Assembly: GCA_020631735.1 (NCBI GenBank)
Contig: CM036199.1
Location: 15,468,834-15,532,833, forward strand
Reading direction: 5' to 3'
Source: Saccharum officinarum
Taxonomy: Eukaryota; Streptophyta; Magnoliopsida; Poales; Poaceae
DNA length: 64,000 nucleotides
Positions 24,218-35,651 of this stretch are shown here, piece by piece. How positions within the stretch are numbered: the first letter of the stretch is position 1; every line of letters starts with the position of its first letter. The notes under the pieces were generated by a model that did not search any database, had not been told where the DNA came from, and saw nothing but the letters and a program-made list of their open reading frames with translations. The translations under genes were made by a program, and so were the position numbers.

Positions 24218-24389
24218 AAATCTCAGCAGGGTTTCCCTTCCATCAGCGGCCCCCCTCACCTCGCACACCGCCACCGTCCAGTGTGTTTCGTGGTTCGGAC
24301 TGAACATGGATCCAAAAGGCACTTACACTACGGAGTACTATACTATATCGTCATTTGTACTTTAATTTGTAGCGTGTGAAAAAATGGTA

Positions 24390-27333
24390 GTATAAGGCCT
24401 CATGGAATTGTAGAGGCATTAAAAAGAAGGTGTCTCTACTTTCTTAAAAAAATCTCATTCTGGAATTCAAGTTTCATTTGATAGGTTTGCAAGAAACAAT
24501 GGTAGCAGATTGTGATGATTCTATTTTGAGATAATTTGATGTTAATCAAGATTATCTATGGTTGTGCACTCCTTCTAAAGGCAAGTCTGGTGGTATTTTA
24601 GTTGGGATACTTTTAGAAAAAAATTTGATGTGGGTTCTTTTAAGAAAGGTGAGTTCATGGTTCAAGTCAATTTATGAGATAAGATGTTGAAAGTTAAATA
24701 AAATTTGCTGGTTGTTTATGGTGCTGCACAGGATGAGAATAAAATAGACTTTTTGACTGAACTTTCTAGATTTTGTGCGGCAAACAAGGAACCAGTGCTT
24801 GTTGGGGTGACTTTAATATTATAAGATATTTGAAAGAAAAAAATATATATGTCTAGAGTCCATAGACACACCCAACTGTTTATGAGTTGGGGGAATTGAT
24901 GATAAATGGTGGGCCTTTTACCTGGTCCAATAATCAAGATCCTCATGTACTTGAGAAATTGGATAGGATTTTAGTCACTAAAGAAATGGGAAGATTGTTT
25001 TCCTCAAGCTTTTGTTCGAAAGTTACCTCGTGAGGTGTCTGATCACAATCTGTTAATAGTTTCATCTGAGAAGAATGATAAGTTACCTTTTATTGAATTT
25101 AAGTTTGATCTTAGCTGGCTCAAGAACCCTGAGTTTTTTTACACTTGTTGAGAAAATGTGGGCAAAACCTTGTAGAGCCAAATCTGCCCTGGACAGAATT
25201 CAACAAAAATTAAAATTATTCAAGCAATTTTTCAAAGGTTGGGGTTTTAATCTTCAAGGTGAATTGAGGAAAAAATGAAAAGAGTTTCAATGTGAATTAG
25301 CAGAGCTAGAAGCGATTGAAGAAAATAGTGGTTTATCCATGGCGCAATTTGATAAGAAAACTTGGCTACTTTGAAAAGCCTAGAGTAAGAAGAAAATTAT
25401 TGGTATGAAAGAAGTCATTAGAATTGGCTTCTTAAAGGTGATGCTAATACTTCATATTTTCATAAATATGCTAATGGGAGGAGAAGGAAAAACAATATCA
25501 TTAGCCTAGAAAAAGATGGTCAGTTAATAGAGGGGGATGAAAAGCTGTTAGAGCATGCAATAGAATATTATTCAATTTTGTTTGCCCCCCCCATTGAATA
25601 TGAGGTCCAAATGGACCCTAAAATTTGGCAAAATACTCCTAGAGTTTCTGTAAGTGATAATGAGCTGTTATGCAAACCCTTCTCTGAACAAGAAATCAAA
25701 AATGCTTTAGATCAAATGGAAAAGAACAAGGCCGCTGGACCTGATAAAGTCCCTATTGAGTTCTATCAAGGTTGTTGGAAAATAATCAGGGGTGATATTA
25801 TAGAGTTATTTGATGATTTCTACAACCATAGAGTGGATATTAGCAGGATAAATTATGGCATCATAACTCTATTGCCAAAGATCAAAGAGGCTAATAAGAT
25901 CCAGCAATTTCGTCCTATTTGCTTGTTAAATTGTTTGTACAAGTTGATTACTAAAACATTGACGCTGAGACTAGAATTGGTTGCGGATAAACTAATCCAT
26001 AGTACTCAAACTGCTTTCATGAAGAAGAGAAACATTGTATCTGGCATTATGTGTTTGCATGAAATCTTACATGAAACAAAAAGAAGAAAAGAGGTTGGTG
26101 TTGTTCTAAAATTAGATTTCAAAAAAGCATATGATAAGGTTAATTGGAAGCTTCTGCTTGCTTGCTTTGAAAAGAGAGGTTTGCAAAAAAAATGGTGTTC
26201 ATGGATAAGTCAGGTGGTAACTGGTGGGACTGTGAGTGTGAAAGTTAACAATAGGATCGGTTCTTATATCAAAAGTTTCAAGGGGGTTAGGCAAGGTGAT
26301 CCGTTATCACCGATCCTCTTTAATTTGTGGCTGATTGTTTGACTAGGATGGTTCATAAGGCTCAAGAGAATGTTTAGTGACTGGTCTCATTAATCATATC
26401 GTTCCAAAGGGGTGGCGATTCTACAATACGCCGATGATACTATTATTTTCTTAAAACATGATTTGAGGGGTGCTATGCATATGAAACTATTATTATACCT
26501 GTTTGAAATGTTGGCGGGCCTGAGAATCAACTTTAACAAAAGCGAAGTTTTTATGATAAATGATGAAGCAAATTTGGGGTTACAATATGCTGAAATTTTT
26601 AACTGTTAGGTTGGTTTGTTTCCCATCAAATACTTGGGAGTGCCGGTTAGCCCAAGTAGACTGAAAGTCATTGATTGGTTGCCTTTGGTGGAAAAGGGGA
26701 ACAAACAGTTAGACGTGTGGAAAGGAGGGACGCTTTCGATTGCTGGTAGATCAACACTAATTAGCGCAAGTCTGAATAATTCCCCTATGTATCATATGTC
26801 GGTCTATCTTTTACCTAAAACTACTGTGTGAAGTGTCTTGATAAAATCAGAAGAACCTTCTTCTGGCAGGGGGTGGAACAAAAAAAAGAAATATCATTTT
26901 GTTAAATGGAAATCATTTGTAAGCAAAAAGAAAGGTGGACTGGAGATTAAGGATTTGAGAAACATGAATATAAGTTTGTTATGCAAGTGGTGGTGGAAAC
27001 TAGAAAAGGAAGAAAGTTTATGGCAAAAGATTGTTAAATTTAAGTACATGAAACATCAAACAATTCATGATGTGAAACAACAGCTTAATGATTCCCTATG
27101 TGGTATGATTTGCTCAAGGTCAAAAACATTTATCCACAGGGGAGAGGTTTGTCAATAGGAAATGGAAGCTTAACTAGATTTTGGCTTGATCCATGGTCAT
27201 ATAATGAGCCTATTGCTGTGATTGTTCCTGTACTGTGTGAGTTATGTGAAAATAAAATATCACTGTGGCACATGCTTTTGGTGGTCCAGATTACTTTTAG
27301 AAGATGGTTATATGATGAACTGAGATTGGCTTG
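24390..27333 (+). mobile_element. L1-type LINE, degenerate, truncated by the assembly gap
   Basis: It begins with a degenerate endonuclease (SWNCRGI at about 24400) that is broken by many stops and shifts. The RT is better kept: 25578-26342 contains KAAGPDKVP, VLKLDFKKAYDKVNW and GVRQGDPLSPILFNL. After a frameshift, 26412-26609 holds the catalytic box LQYADDTIIF. The region 26616-27333 holds YLGVPVS, WKGGTLSIAGR and the KKKGGLEIKDLRNMN segment. The zf-RVT domain and 3' end are cut off by the Ns. At least four breaks make it non-functional. Confidence 0.88.
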
Positions 27334-27433
27334 NNNNNNNNNNNNNNNNNNNNNNNNNNNNNNNNNNNNNNNNNNNNNNNNNNNNNNNNNNNNNNNNNNN
27401 NNNNNNNNNNNNNNNNNNNNNNNNNNNNNNNNN
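27334..27433. other. Assembly gap, 100 Ns
   Basis: Exactly 100 Ns, the usual placeholder for unknown length. A LINE ends abruptly on its left and a Sirevirus lacking its 3' LTR begins on its right, so the missing DNA is probably longer than 100 bp. Confidence 0.99.
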
Positions 27434-27618
27434 ACCTTATGAGCTAGAACCAATTAAAGTGAACATGAAGATGTAAAAAAGACAAGATAGACCACATATG
27501 ACTCACGTATCTCACAAGCACACATGTCACAAAATGCAGGGCAAGAAAGTAAACATGATGTATGAATGTAGCACACAAAGAAAAAATGAAACCCTCTATC
27601 AACACTCCTCCTGAATCT

Positions 27619-27651
27619 ACTCTCTCTCCCCCTTTGGCATCAAATGCCAAA
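27619..27651 (-). other. Sirevirus polypurine tract with adjoining inverted repeat
   Basis: On the minus strand, TTTGGCATTTGATGCCAAA is followed by GGGGGAGAGAGAG. An inverted repeat next to an AAAGGGGGAGA tract is a conserved Sirevirus feature that primes plus-strand synthesis. It marks the start of the missing 3' LTR within or near the gap. Confidence 0.75.
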
Positions 27652-27724
27652 AACAAAACTAAGGATCCGACGGGGAAACAGAAGCAGTCGTGTCGGGTGC
27701 CGAGGAGCGTGGAGTGATCACAAA

Positions 27725-30069
27725 CTATGAAGTATCCTCCTCAGACTCTGAGCTATCAGGCTGACCCTCTGTAGATACACGTGATAGTGAAGTAGACTGG
27801 ATTTGTAGAGCAGGAGCAGGAACTAAAGACGTAGTAGCAACAATAGGAGCAGTCTCTATCACCGGAGCCTGAAAAACACCAACTGTGGGAGGATCTATCG
27901 AGGCAACTGACGACGACACTGTCTCTGTAGTCCCGGTCCCTGTCACTAGAGGAGCCACAGTCTCGGAAGCCAACATCCCTGAAGAGGTCACAATAGTGGT
28001 GTGCGAGGGTGTCGGCTGACCAGTTAACTCGTTGTAGGAGGCACTCAAGTCAATAAAAGGAGTGTCTATCAGAAGGTGAGGTCTAGGCTGAGCTGGTGGA
28101 GTGAACCCCATCTGAATAGGAGTGTAGCTCGGGGACTGAAAGGTCTAAGGAACCTGCTGCTGGGGAGAGGTAAACTGAAAGCTCGGCTGTCTTTGACTCT
28201 GAGGTCCACTGGACTACAGTGCTGGAGTAAGGATAGACGGTGGTGGAGGAACCCCAACAGTGACGAGGTGTCGCAGGAGCTCAAGATACTACTGCTGGAT
28301 GGCTGCCTGCTGCCTCTACATCTCAAACTGTTGCCTCTGAAACTCCAGCTGCTGCCTCTAGAACTCGTCCTAACGAGCCTAGATCTGAGCAAATGCAGCT
28401 GCTGTGTCCTGAGCCTGTCGCTGCATCTAAACCTCCTGCCTCTCCTGGGCCTGGGTCAGCCTCTCAAGAATAGCCACCATGTCTAGGTCTAAGCGGGAGG
28501 CTGATCCTGAACCACTGGCCTTATGGTCGTGAGACCGAGGAGAGCGGTACCGGGGAATAGGTTGGTAGTCCTCGTCTGTGCTGTCAGCGGCGTCATCCTC
28601 AACTGGATCAGCTGGCTGAGCATCAAGATCTTCAAGCTCGGCCTTAGCAAGACCCTCAACGGTCTCGTCCTGCTCAGCTGCTGTCTCTGGAACCTCTGGC
28701 CTCTGACGCTGTCCCGGCCTAGGTGCCTGCTCTCTAGTAACTGAAGCCCACAATTGTCGAATGTCATACTCTGGGAATGCAGTAGTGGTATCAGAGATCT
28801 CAGCCCTAATCTCTGCAGGCAGGTCACACGCTGATCGAATGATAAAGCAGATCCAGTGCACATATGGTAACTGGCGATGACCCTTGAAGCCCTCTGCCAA
28901 AGTGTCCTCCATCTCACATAGCATCAGATCCTAAATATCAAATGGTGTCTGAGAGATGAGGTGATGAAAAACCCAAAGCTGCATACGTGTCAGGCCCTCT
29001 CTGTATCCTAGCCTCGGAAGAAGAGTTCGCCTCATAATGGCATCAAGCACTCTAGCAAGGAGTGTCAAGCTAGCAGGTGTACGTCTGGACCCCTCGCCAA
29101 ATGGCTCACGGAAGCAAGGTCTGATCATGTCTGTGGGTGGCACTGAACCTCCATGAGGATGTCGCGGTGGTGAAGTCTGACCAAAGCACACCTGGTGAAT
29201 CTTCGTCTCTGAAGCAGGGAGTCAGAGAATCTCCCGTACCCTAGTGATGTACAACATGTGGTCACGGCCTCGGAATGCAAAGTGTATGAACTCGTGAGCA
29301 GGGTCAATTCAAAATGAGGAGTAGAACTCTCTAACCCAAGTCCCGTAGTAAGCTCCAGTCCGTCCCAGAAAGTCTAACAAACCAGGTAAAAAGGACAGGT
29401 GTGGACGGAGCTGCTCACCAACAACCTCAACTAAAGCCTCGAGTTGACAAACTCTCTGAGGTCTGAATGTAATTCCGTTGTCAACATAGGCTCTGTAGAA
29501 GTCCTCGTGCAGAGGTGTGTAGAAGCCCTCTGAGGCTTGGGGGTCCCACTGAGGAGGGAACCACCGACCAACCTCAACAAACCTGAGAGCCTGGACCTGT
29601 CGTGCTGTAGCTCCCCTCAGGTCAAAGTGCTCGACTGGGGATGACCTCGAGCCCTGGGAGGTGGACGACCTCCACGTCGCTGGCCCTCTGGCCTAGGAGT
29701 CACCTGAGCACGCGTATGTTCTGAGCGACGACGCAGTGGAGTATGAACAATCTGCTCCTCTGTCTCCTCTGTGTCCTCTATGGGCTACTCTGCAGGTGGG
29801 TCCTCTGTCCCCTCTGTGGCCTTAGTACCAAGCTGTCGACCTTCAAGATGAAAGCGACGCTCGCCAATATGAATCCCACTGCTTCTTCCACCTCTCTCTA
29901 CAAGCTCTGCTACATCAGCGATTGCCTGTGCTATCTCTGCCTCAGTGGGTGTCCTCTTTCTCTTCTTGGTGGCTATCTTCTTGCGCTTGCCACGGGCTAC
30001 CTCTGTCAACCTGGGAATACTTTCGTCCCCGTCACTTGGTGCACCACTAGCATTCTTGCAGCGAACCAT
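27725..30069 (-). pseudogene. Sirevirus env-like third ORF, heavily interrupted
   Basis: The reading begins at Met 30069 (MVRCKNASG) with a basic KRKKIATKKRKR stretch. A middle segment (about 28940-29330) has FIHFAFRGRDHMLY and resembles the Pfam 'putative plant transposon protein' region often found in this ORF. A Gln-rich, probably coiled-coil C-terminal part follows (28145-28500). From 28931 to 28145 eight in-frame TAG codons interrupt one continuous frame; another TAG closes the first segment at 29785. A frameshift separates 29785 from 29191. The role of env-like proteins in Sireviruses is unproven; this copy cannot make one. Confidence 0.75.
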
Positions 30070-31775
30070 ACTGACCAACCTCTGTGACTGAGAAAACCCT
30101 GATAGTGAAAGATGGTGTACTAACACTCGTGAGGCTTGGCCTCAATCCGTATCCACAGGCTTGGCCTCGGATTCAAATCTGATCAACTGCCACACAAGCA
30201 AACCGACAAGACTCTTTGTAAAGATGGAATAGATAGAGCTACTATTAAGCATTATATTTTAACTACCAGATGAGCGAGGTCCTTATGAAAGCAAGCATAC
30301 GAGATAAGAAAAGAATAGATCGCGATAGCTACCTCAGATAGGCGAGATTCTGGTGAAAAGATGAGGGACCTTGATGCACGAGAGTTCCACGAAAACGCCG
30401 GATGAGTGCTGAAGTGCCGAGACACACAATAGATGAATTAGAATTCCAGCGGAAGTTCATCGGCTAACCCTAATTGAAAGGATCAAGGCAATGTGAAATA
30501 ACCTCGCGGAGACAAAATCACACGAAGAAACCTCGACGAAGAACGGTCAGAGTGAAGTCGCAAACCGTCATGATGGATTAGGGTTAGGTCAAGGTTTTGA
30601 CAATGGACGGCGGCGTGTGGACAGGTGGGGTCGCGGAGGTGCTCGCAGCTAGGGAGGACCGCTGCGGTGGCGCACGCGGCAGAGGAGGAGCAGCTGTGGT
30701 GGCGCGCGGTGAAGACACGACGACGGGTGCGGTGCGTGCGGCTGCGGCTGTCACGACGGCGCACGGACGGCGCGGGCGGCAGAGGACAACGGAGGCACGG
30801 CGGCACGGGAGGAGGAAGCTGACACGGCGGCGCGGCTCGAGTCGGCGAGGAAACCTAGGGCAAGCCGGTGGCGGCGGCGGATGAAGGAAACGAAGGCGAA
30901 AGGAGAAAAAAATAGATCTGAACGAACGGTTAAAAGAGGGCAGACCCGCTTTCCACGCGATGACCGGACGCGCTGGTCGCTTGACTAGACGCGGTGGAGC
31001 AGCGTCCGGTCAGAGTCCAGTAAGCTCCTGGCGCGACCGGACGCGTCCGGTTAGAGCTGATCGGACGCTGACAGAGTCCGGTCAGAGATCACCCGGGGAA
31101 CTCAACACGCTTGACCAGACACGGTGGAGGGGTCGGGATCGGACGCAGTGGTCACAACGTCGTGTCTAGTCCCATCCGGTCACAGATCCTTGATATTGTC
31201 TTCGGGATGACCGACGCGCTGGTGGTCGCCGGGACCGGACGTAGTGATGAAGCAGCATCGCATCCGGTCCAGCGTCCGGTCGCTGTAAAATGTCTTTCTT
31301 CAATCCGATCTTCGACGTGACTTGTCCAAATCAAGTTTCAATTCAAAGAGACTCAAATAAACACTAATTGGAACCTGATATGAGCAACCTCACTCAAACA
31401 CTCAAGATTTTCAAAATAATTTGCCTTAGGCTAGTATTATTTTTAGGAAAAATATGCAATAAACACCCAAGGAGCAACGTATGGTCATGCAATAGAGTTT
31501 ATGAACCCTTGGGAGCGTCAAATGCTCTCTCTATTCATGGATGAACACAGAGGTTGCTCAAAGAAAAACCGAAAAGAACCAACAAAGCAACAACCATGCA
31601 TATGCAATGCAAAGCGAGAAAGAAAGACTAGGTTGCTGGTCAAGTTTTATCCACGGTTAGGCTTCTTCACTCCTCTAAAGGAGGGTTATCGTAACCGTGT
31701 TAGACAAGTCCTAGAAGCATTGCGGAGAATTAAACATGACATATAATACAATGCAATGCAAGAGACAACACAAGC
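30070..31775 (-). other. Pol-to-env spacer of the Sirevirus with palindromic repeats
   Basis: No domain is seen. At 30955-31290 there are many copies of the CG-rich palindrome found in the two LTRs. At 30475-30487 the 13 bases TGAAAGGATCAAG equal the end of the LTR at 38021. A GC-rich block (30600-30890) has long open frames from composition only. Confidence 0.6.
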
Positions 31776-34061
31776 TCATTTTTTAAAGTTACTAGAATCA
31801 AGCACATTTAGTTCACTTCTCAACCTACAAAAGGTAGCCTCATCCAAAGGTTTAGTGAAGATATCCGCTAATTGATTTTCACTTCTTACACCTTCTAGTG
31901 ATATATCATTTTTAGCAACATGATCTCTTAGAAAGTGGTGGCGGATATCAATGTGCTTGGTGCGTGAGTGTTGTACCGGATTATTAGCAATTTTAACAGC
32001 ACTTTCATTGTCACATAAAAGTGGCACCTTATCAAGAACAACTCCATAGTCTAGGAGGGTTTATTTCATGTATAAGATTTGTGCACAATAAGCCCCCGCG
32101 GCAATGTATTCCGCCTCGGCGGTGACAAAGCCACACTATTTTGCTTTTTAGATGACCAAGATACTAAAGACCTCCCAAGCAATGGCACCCTCTGGATGTG
32201 ATTTTTCTATCAATTTTACAACCGGCATAATCCAAATCGAAACAGCCAACTAGTTGGAATCTAACTCCTTTGGGGTACCAAAGACCAATGCTTGGGGTGT
32301 TCTGATGAGGACACCCTCCACTATTATCCGCTGGCAAAGACGCATTAAAAAAGGCCAAGTGGCCTAGTTGTAGTCGGGCGGCGACCGTGTGAGCCTCTAA
32401 ATAATCCCACCTTGCTTAGCTTGGGAGGAGGAAACCACCTTAAAAGAGACAGCCACCCTTCCCCTATCGGACTAGTCTTTTAGGGATATTGGGCCTTTCT
32501 CCGAGTGGGTGTGCATAAGAACTGTTGGGTCCGGGCAACCTTAATTTATTGGGCCTCGGCCAACCTCATCTGGGCCGGATGCATCATTTGGTATCAGAGC
32601 TGGGCCCTTGTTTAAGGGGGTGGGAATGATGAGGACACCCTCCACTATTACCCGCTGGCAAAGACGCAAGAAAAAGGCCAAGTGGCCTAGTTGTAGTCGG
32701 GCGGCGACCGTGTGAGCCTCTAAATAATCCCACCTTGCTTAGCTTGGGAGGAGAAAACCACCTTAAAAGAGAGAGCCACCCTTCCTCTATCGGACTAATC
32801 TTTTAGGGATATTGGGCCTTTCTCGAGTGGGTGTGCATAAGAACTGTTGGGTCCGGACAACCTTAATTTATTGGGCCTCGGCCAACCTCACCTGGGTCAG
32901 ATGCATCATGTTCTTAAGATATCTTAAGATTCTTTTTACGGCACTTAGGTGAGGTTCTTTGGGGCACGCTTGAAAGCGAGCACACATGCACACACTAAAC
33001 ATGACATCGGGCCTAGATGCGGTAAGGTACAACAAGCTACCAATCATAGAACGGTACAGAGTTTGATCAACCGGTTTACCTCCCTCATCTAGGTTGAGAT
33101 GTCCATTAGATGGCTTTGGGGTCTTGATTGGCTTACACTCTTCCATCTTGAATCTCTTGAGAAGATCATTGGTATACTTTTCTTGAGAGATGAAAATCCC
33201 TTCTCTCATTTGCTTGACTTGAAAACCAAGGAAGAATGTTAGCTCACCAATCATAGACATCTCAAACTCCTTCGACATCAATTCACCAAATTCCTTGCAA
33301 TAATCTTCATTTGTTGATCCGAAGATGATATCATCAACATAGACTTGACAAATGAAGATCTCCCCATTAAGCTTCTTGGTGAATAGTGTGGTGTCGACCT
33401 TCCCAATAGTAAAGCCCTTCTCAATGAGAAAATCCCGGAGGCGCTCATACCACGCTCTAGGGGCTTGCTTGAGCCCATATAGCGCCTTGGACAACCTATA
33501 AACATGATTAGGATATCTAGGGTCTTCAAACCCGGGAGGTTGATCAACATAGACTAGTTTATTTATGAAGCCATTTAAAAAATCACTTTTTACATCCATT
33601 TGATATAGTTTCATTTTATGAAGCGATGCATATGCAAGAAGGATACGAATGGCTTCAAGTCTTGCAACGGGTGCAAAGGTCTCTCCAAAATCAAGACCTT
33701 CAACTTGAGAGAACCCCTTTGCAACTAGTCTTGCCTTGTTCCTCACTACTACGCCTTGGTTATCTTGCTTGTTGCGGAACACCCACTTGGTTCCAATCAC
33801 TCTTGCACCTTTTGGATGCTCTTCAAGTGTCCAAACTTGATTGCGGGTGAAGTTGTTCAATTCTTCGTGCATAACATTCACCCAATCCGGATCTTGAAGA
33901 GCTTCTTCTACATTTTTAGGTTCAAGACAAGAGACAAAAGAGTGATGTTCAATAAAATAAGCAAGCTTTTGAGATCGAGTCATTATACCCTTTGTAGGAC
34001 TTCCTATGATGAGATCTTGTGGATGTGCTTGAAGTAGAGGTGAGTTTCTTCTTTCAACCAC
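31776..34061 (-). pseudogene. Sirevirus pol, reverse transcriptase and RNase H part
   Basis: The segment 34061-32909 is open and contains the copia RT landmarks NQVWTLEEHPKGARVIGTKW, YQMDVKSDFLNG, LYGLKQAPRAWYERL and the catalytic YVDDIIFGS. It then reaches SLLYLTASRPDVMFSV and RILRYLKN. There it is interrupted by the TRIM at 32303-32908. Past the TRIM the frame is shifted and stopped several times (32027-32297). The RNase H end is readable again at 32027-31776: CDNESAVKIANNPV, KHIDIRHHFLRD and ADIFTKPLD. A TAA at 34074-34076 separates it from the integrase part without a frame change. Cannot yield an active enzyme. Confidence 0.9.
32303..32908 (+). mobile_element. TRIM retrotransposon, 606 bp, nested in Sirevirus pol
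   Basis: Two near-identical direct repeats, 32303-32586 and 32627-32908, each start TGATGAGGACACC and end ATGCATCA. They are separated by only 40 bp. That interval opens with TGGTATCAGAGC (32589-32600), a primer-binding site complementary to initiator tRNA-Met, and closes with a purine run AAGGGGGTGGGAA. The element is flanked by the 5-bp duplication TGTTC (32298-32302 and 32909-32913). This is the full anatomy of a terminal-repeat retrotransposon in miniature; it encodes nothing and must be mobilised in trans. It lies antisense to the host Sirevirus. Confidence 0.93.
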
Positions 34062-34073
34062 TTGAGGAGAGGG

Positions 34074-35610
34074 TTAGGGAGCATCAACATCTTGAGCTTG
34101 TGCCTCAGCTTGTTCATAAGAGACATGAATATCTTCATTTTCAACTCTCTTATTCTTATCATCATCTTGAGGCACATGTGATGAAGATGGTGGATTGACA
34201 GTTTGTACATCGTCTTCATCATCTTTAGGCTTGATGTCTCCCACCGACATGTTCTTCATTGCCTTCCTCAATGGTTCATTACCTACATCATCATAATTCT
34301 CAATTGCTCCTTGGAAGCCGTTAGATTTATCAAATTCCACATTATATGTTTCTTCAACCAAACCGGTGGCATGGTTAAATACTCTATATGCTTTAGACTT
34401 TGATGAGTAACCAACGAGAAAGTCAATATCACAACGTCTTTGAAACTTCCTTAGGTGTTGATGCTTTTTATAGATGTAGCATTTGCACCCAAACACCCGG
34501 AAGAATGAGACGTCCGGCTTCTTCCCATTTAGCAACTCATAGGGGGTCTTGCCAAGAAACTTTTGTAGGAAGAGGCGATTTGAAGCATAGCATGCGGTGT
34601 TGATTGCCTCGGCCAATAATTTTTCCGATGTATTGTACTTATCTAGCATTGTTCTGGCAAGGGTGATCAATGTCCGGTTCTTTCTCTCAACTACACCATT
34701 TTGTTGAGGAGTGTAGGTTGATGAAACTTCATGCTTGATTCCAATCTCATCACAATAAGCTTCAATGTTTGTGTTGTCAAACTCTTTGCCATTGTCACTT
34801 CTAATCTTCTTTATCTTGACTTTAAATTCATTTTGAGCTCTCTTTACAAACTTCTTGAAGCAATTGGTCACTTCGGATTTGTCATGAAGAAAGAAAGTCC
34901 AAGTGTATCTTGAGTAGTCATCCACAATCACAAGACAATAGAGATTTCCACCCAAGCTCTTGTAAGTTGTAGGACCAAACAAATCCATGTGTAGAAGTTC
35001 TAACACTCTTGATGTTGACATGTAAGTTTTGGTTGGATGAGTATTTGCAACTTGTTTGCCAGCTTGACATGCACTACAAGTTTTGTCCTTATCAAACTTG
35101 ACATCCTTCAAGCCTCTTACTAATTCTTTCTTCAATAGCTTGTTGAGAGTGTTCATTCCAACATGAGTTAGCCTCCTATGCCAAAGCCACCCAACTGAAG
35201 TTTTGGTGAACAAGCATGTCATCAAGTTTGCATCTTCGGAGGTGAAATCAACAAGATAGAGATTGTTGTATCTAAAGCCTTTGAAAATCATTTGCTTGTC
35301 ATCTATCTTTGAAACTACCACTTTATTAGGAGTGAATAAGCATTGGTAGCCAAGGTCACAAAGTTGCCCAACGGATAGTAAGTTGAAACTCAATGAAGCA
35401 ACATAGAGCACATTTGAAAGAGAGTGATCATTTGATATTGCAATCTTGCCTATACCCTTGACTTTGCTCTTTGAATTGTCCCCAAATGTGATTTTCTCTT
35501 TGACATACCCCATTCTCTTCAAGTGAGGTGAACATACGAGGGTCACCGGTCATATGTTGAGTGCAACCACTATCAATAACCCAATGAGATCCACCGGTCT
35601 TGTAGTTCAC
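34074..35610 (-). pseudogene. Sirevirus pol, protease and integrase part
   Basis: The protease active site is at about 35580 (WVIDSGCTQHMTGD). A one-base shift near 35510-35530 moves the reading into a 490-codon frame (35546-34074). That frame has the integrase zinc finger HRRLTHVGMNTL..CSACQAGK, the catalytic region HMDLFGP, DDYSRYTW and IRSDNGKEFDN, and YTPQQNGVVERKNRTL. The core DDE residues appear present. The C-terminal part is acidic and low in complexity. It ends in TAA at 34074-34076, in frame with the RT segment. Confidence 0.9.
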
Positions 35611-35651
35611 CTACACACAAGAGATCAAGCTTTTTGTTTAGGGACCCAAAC

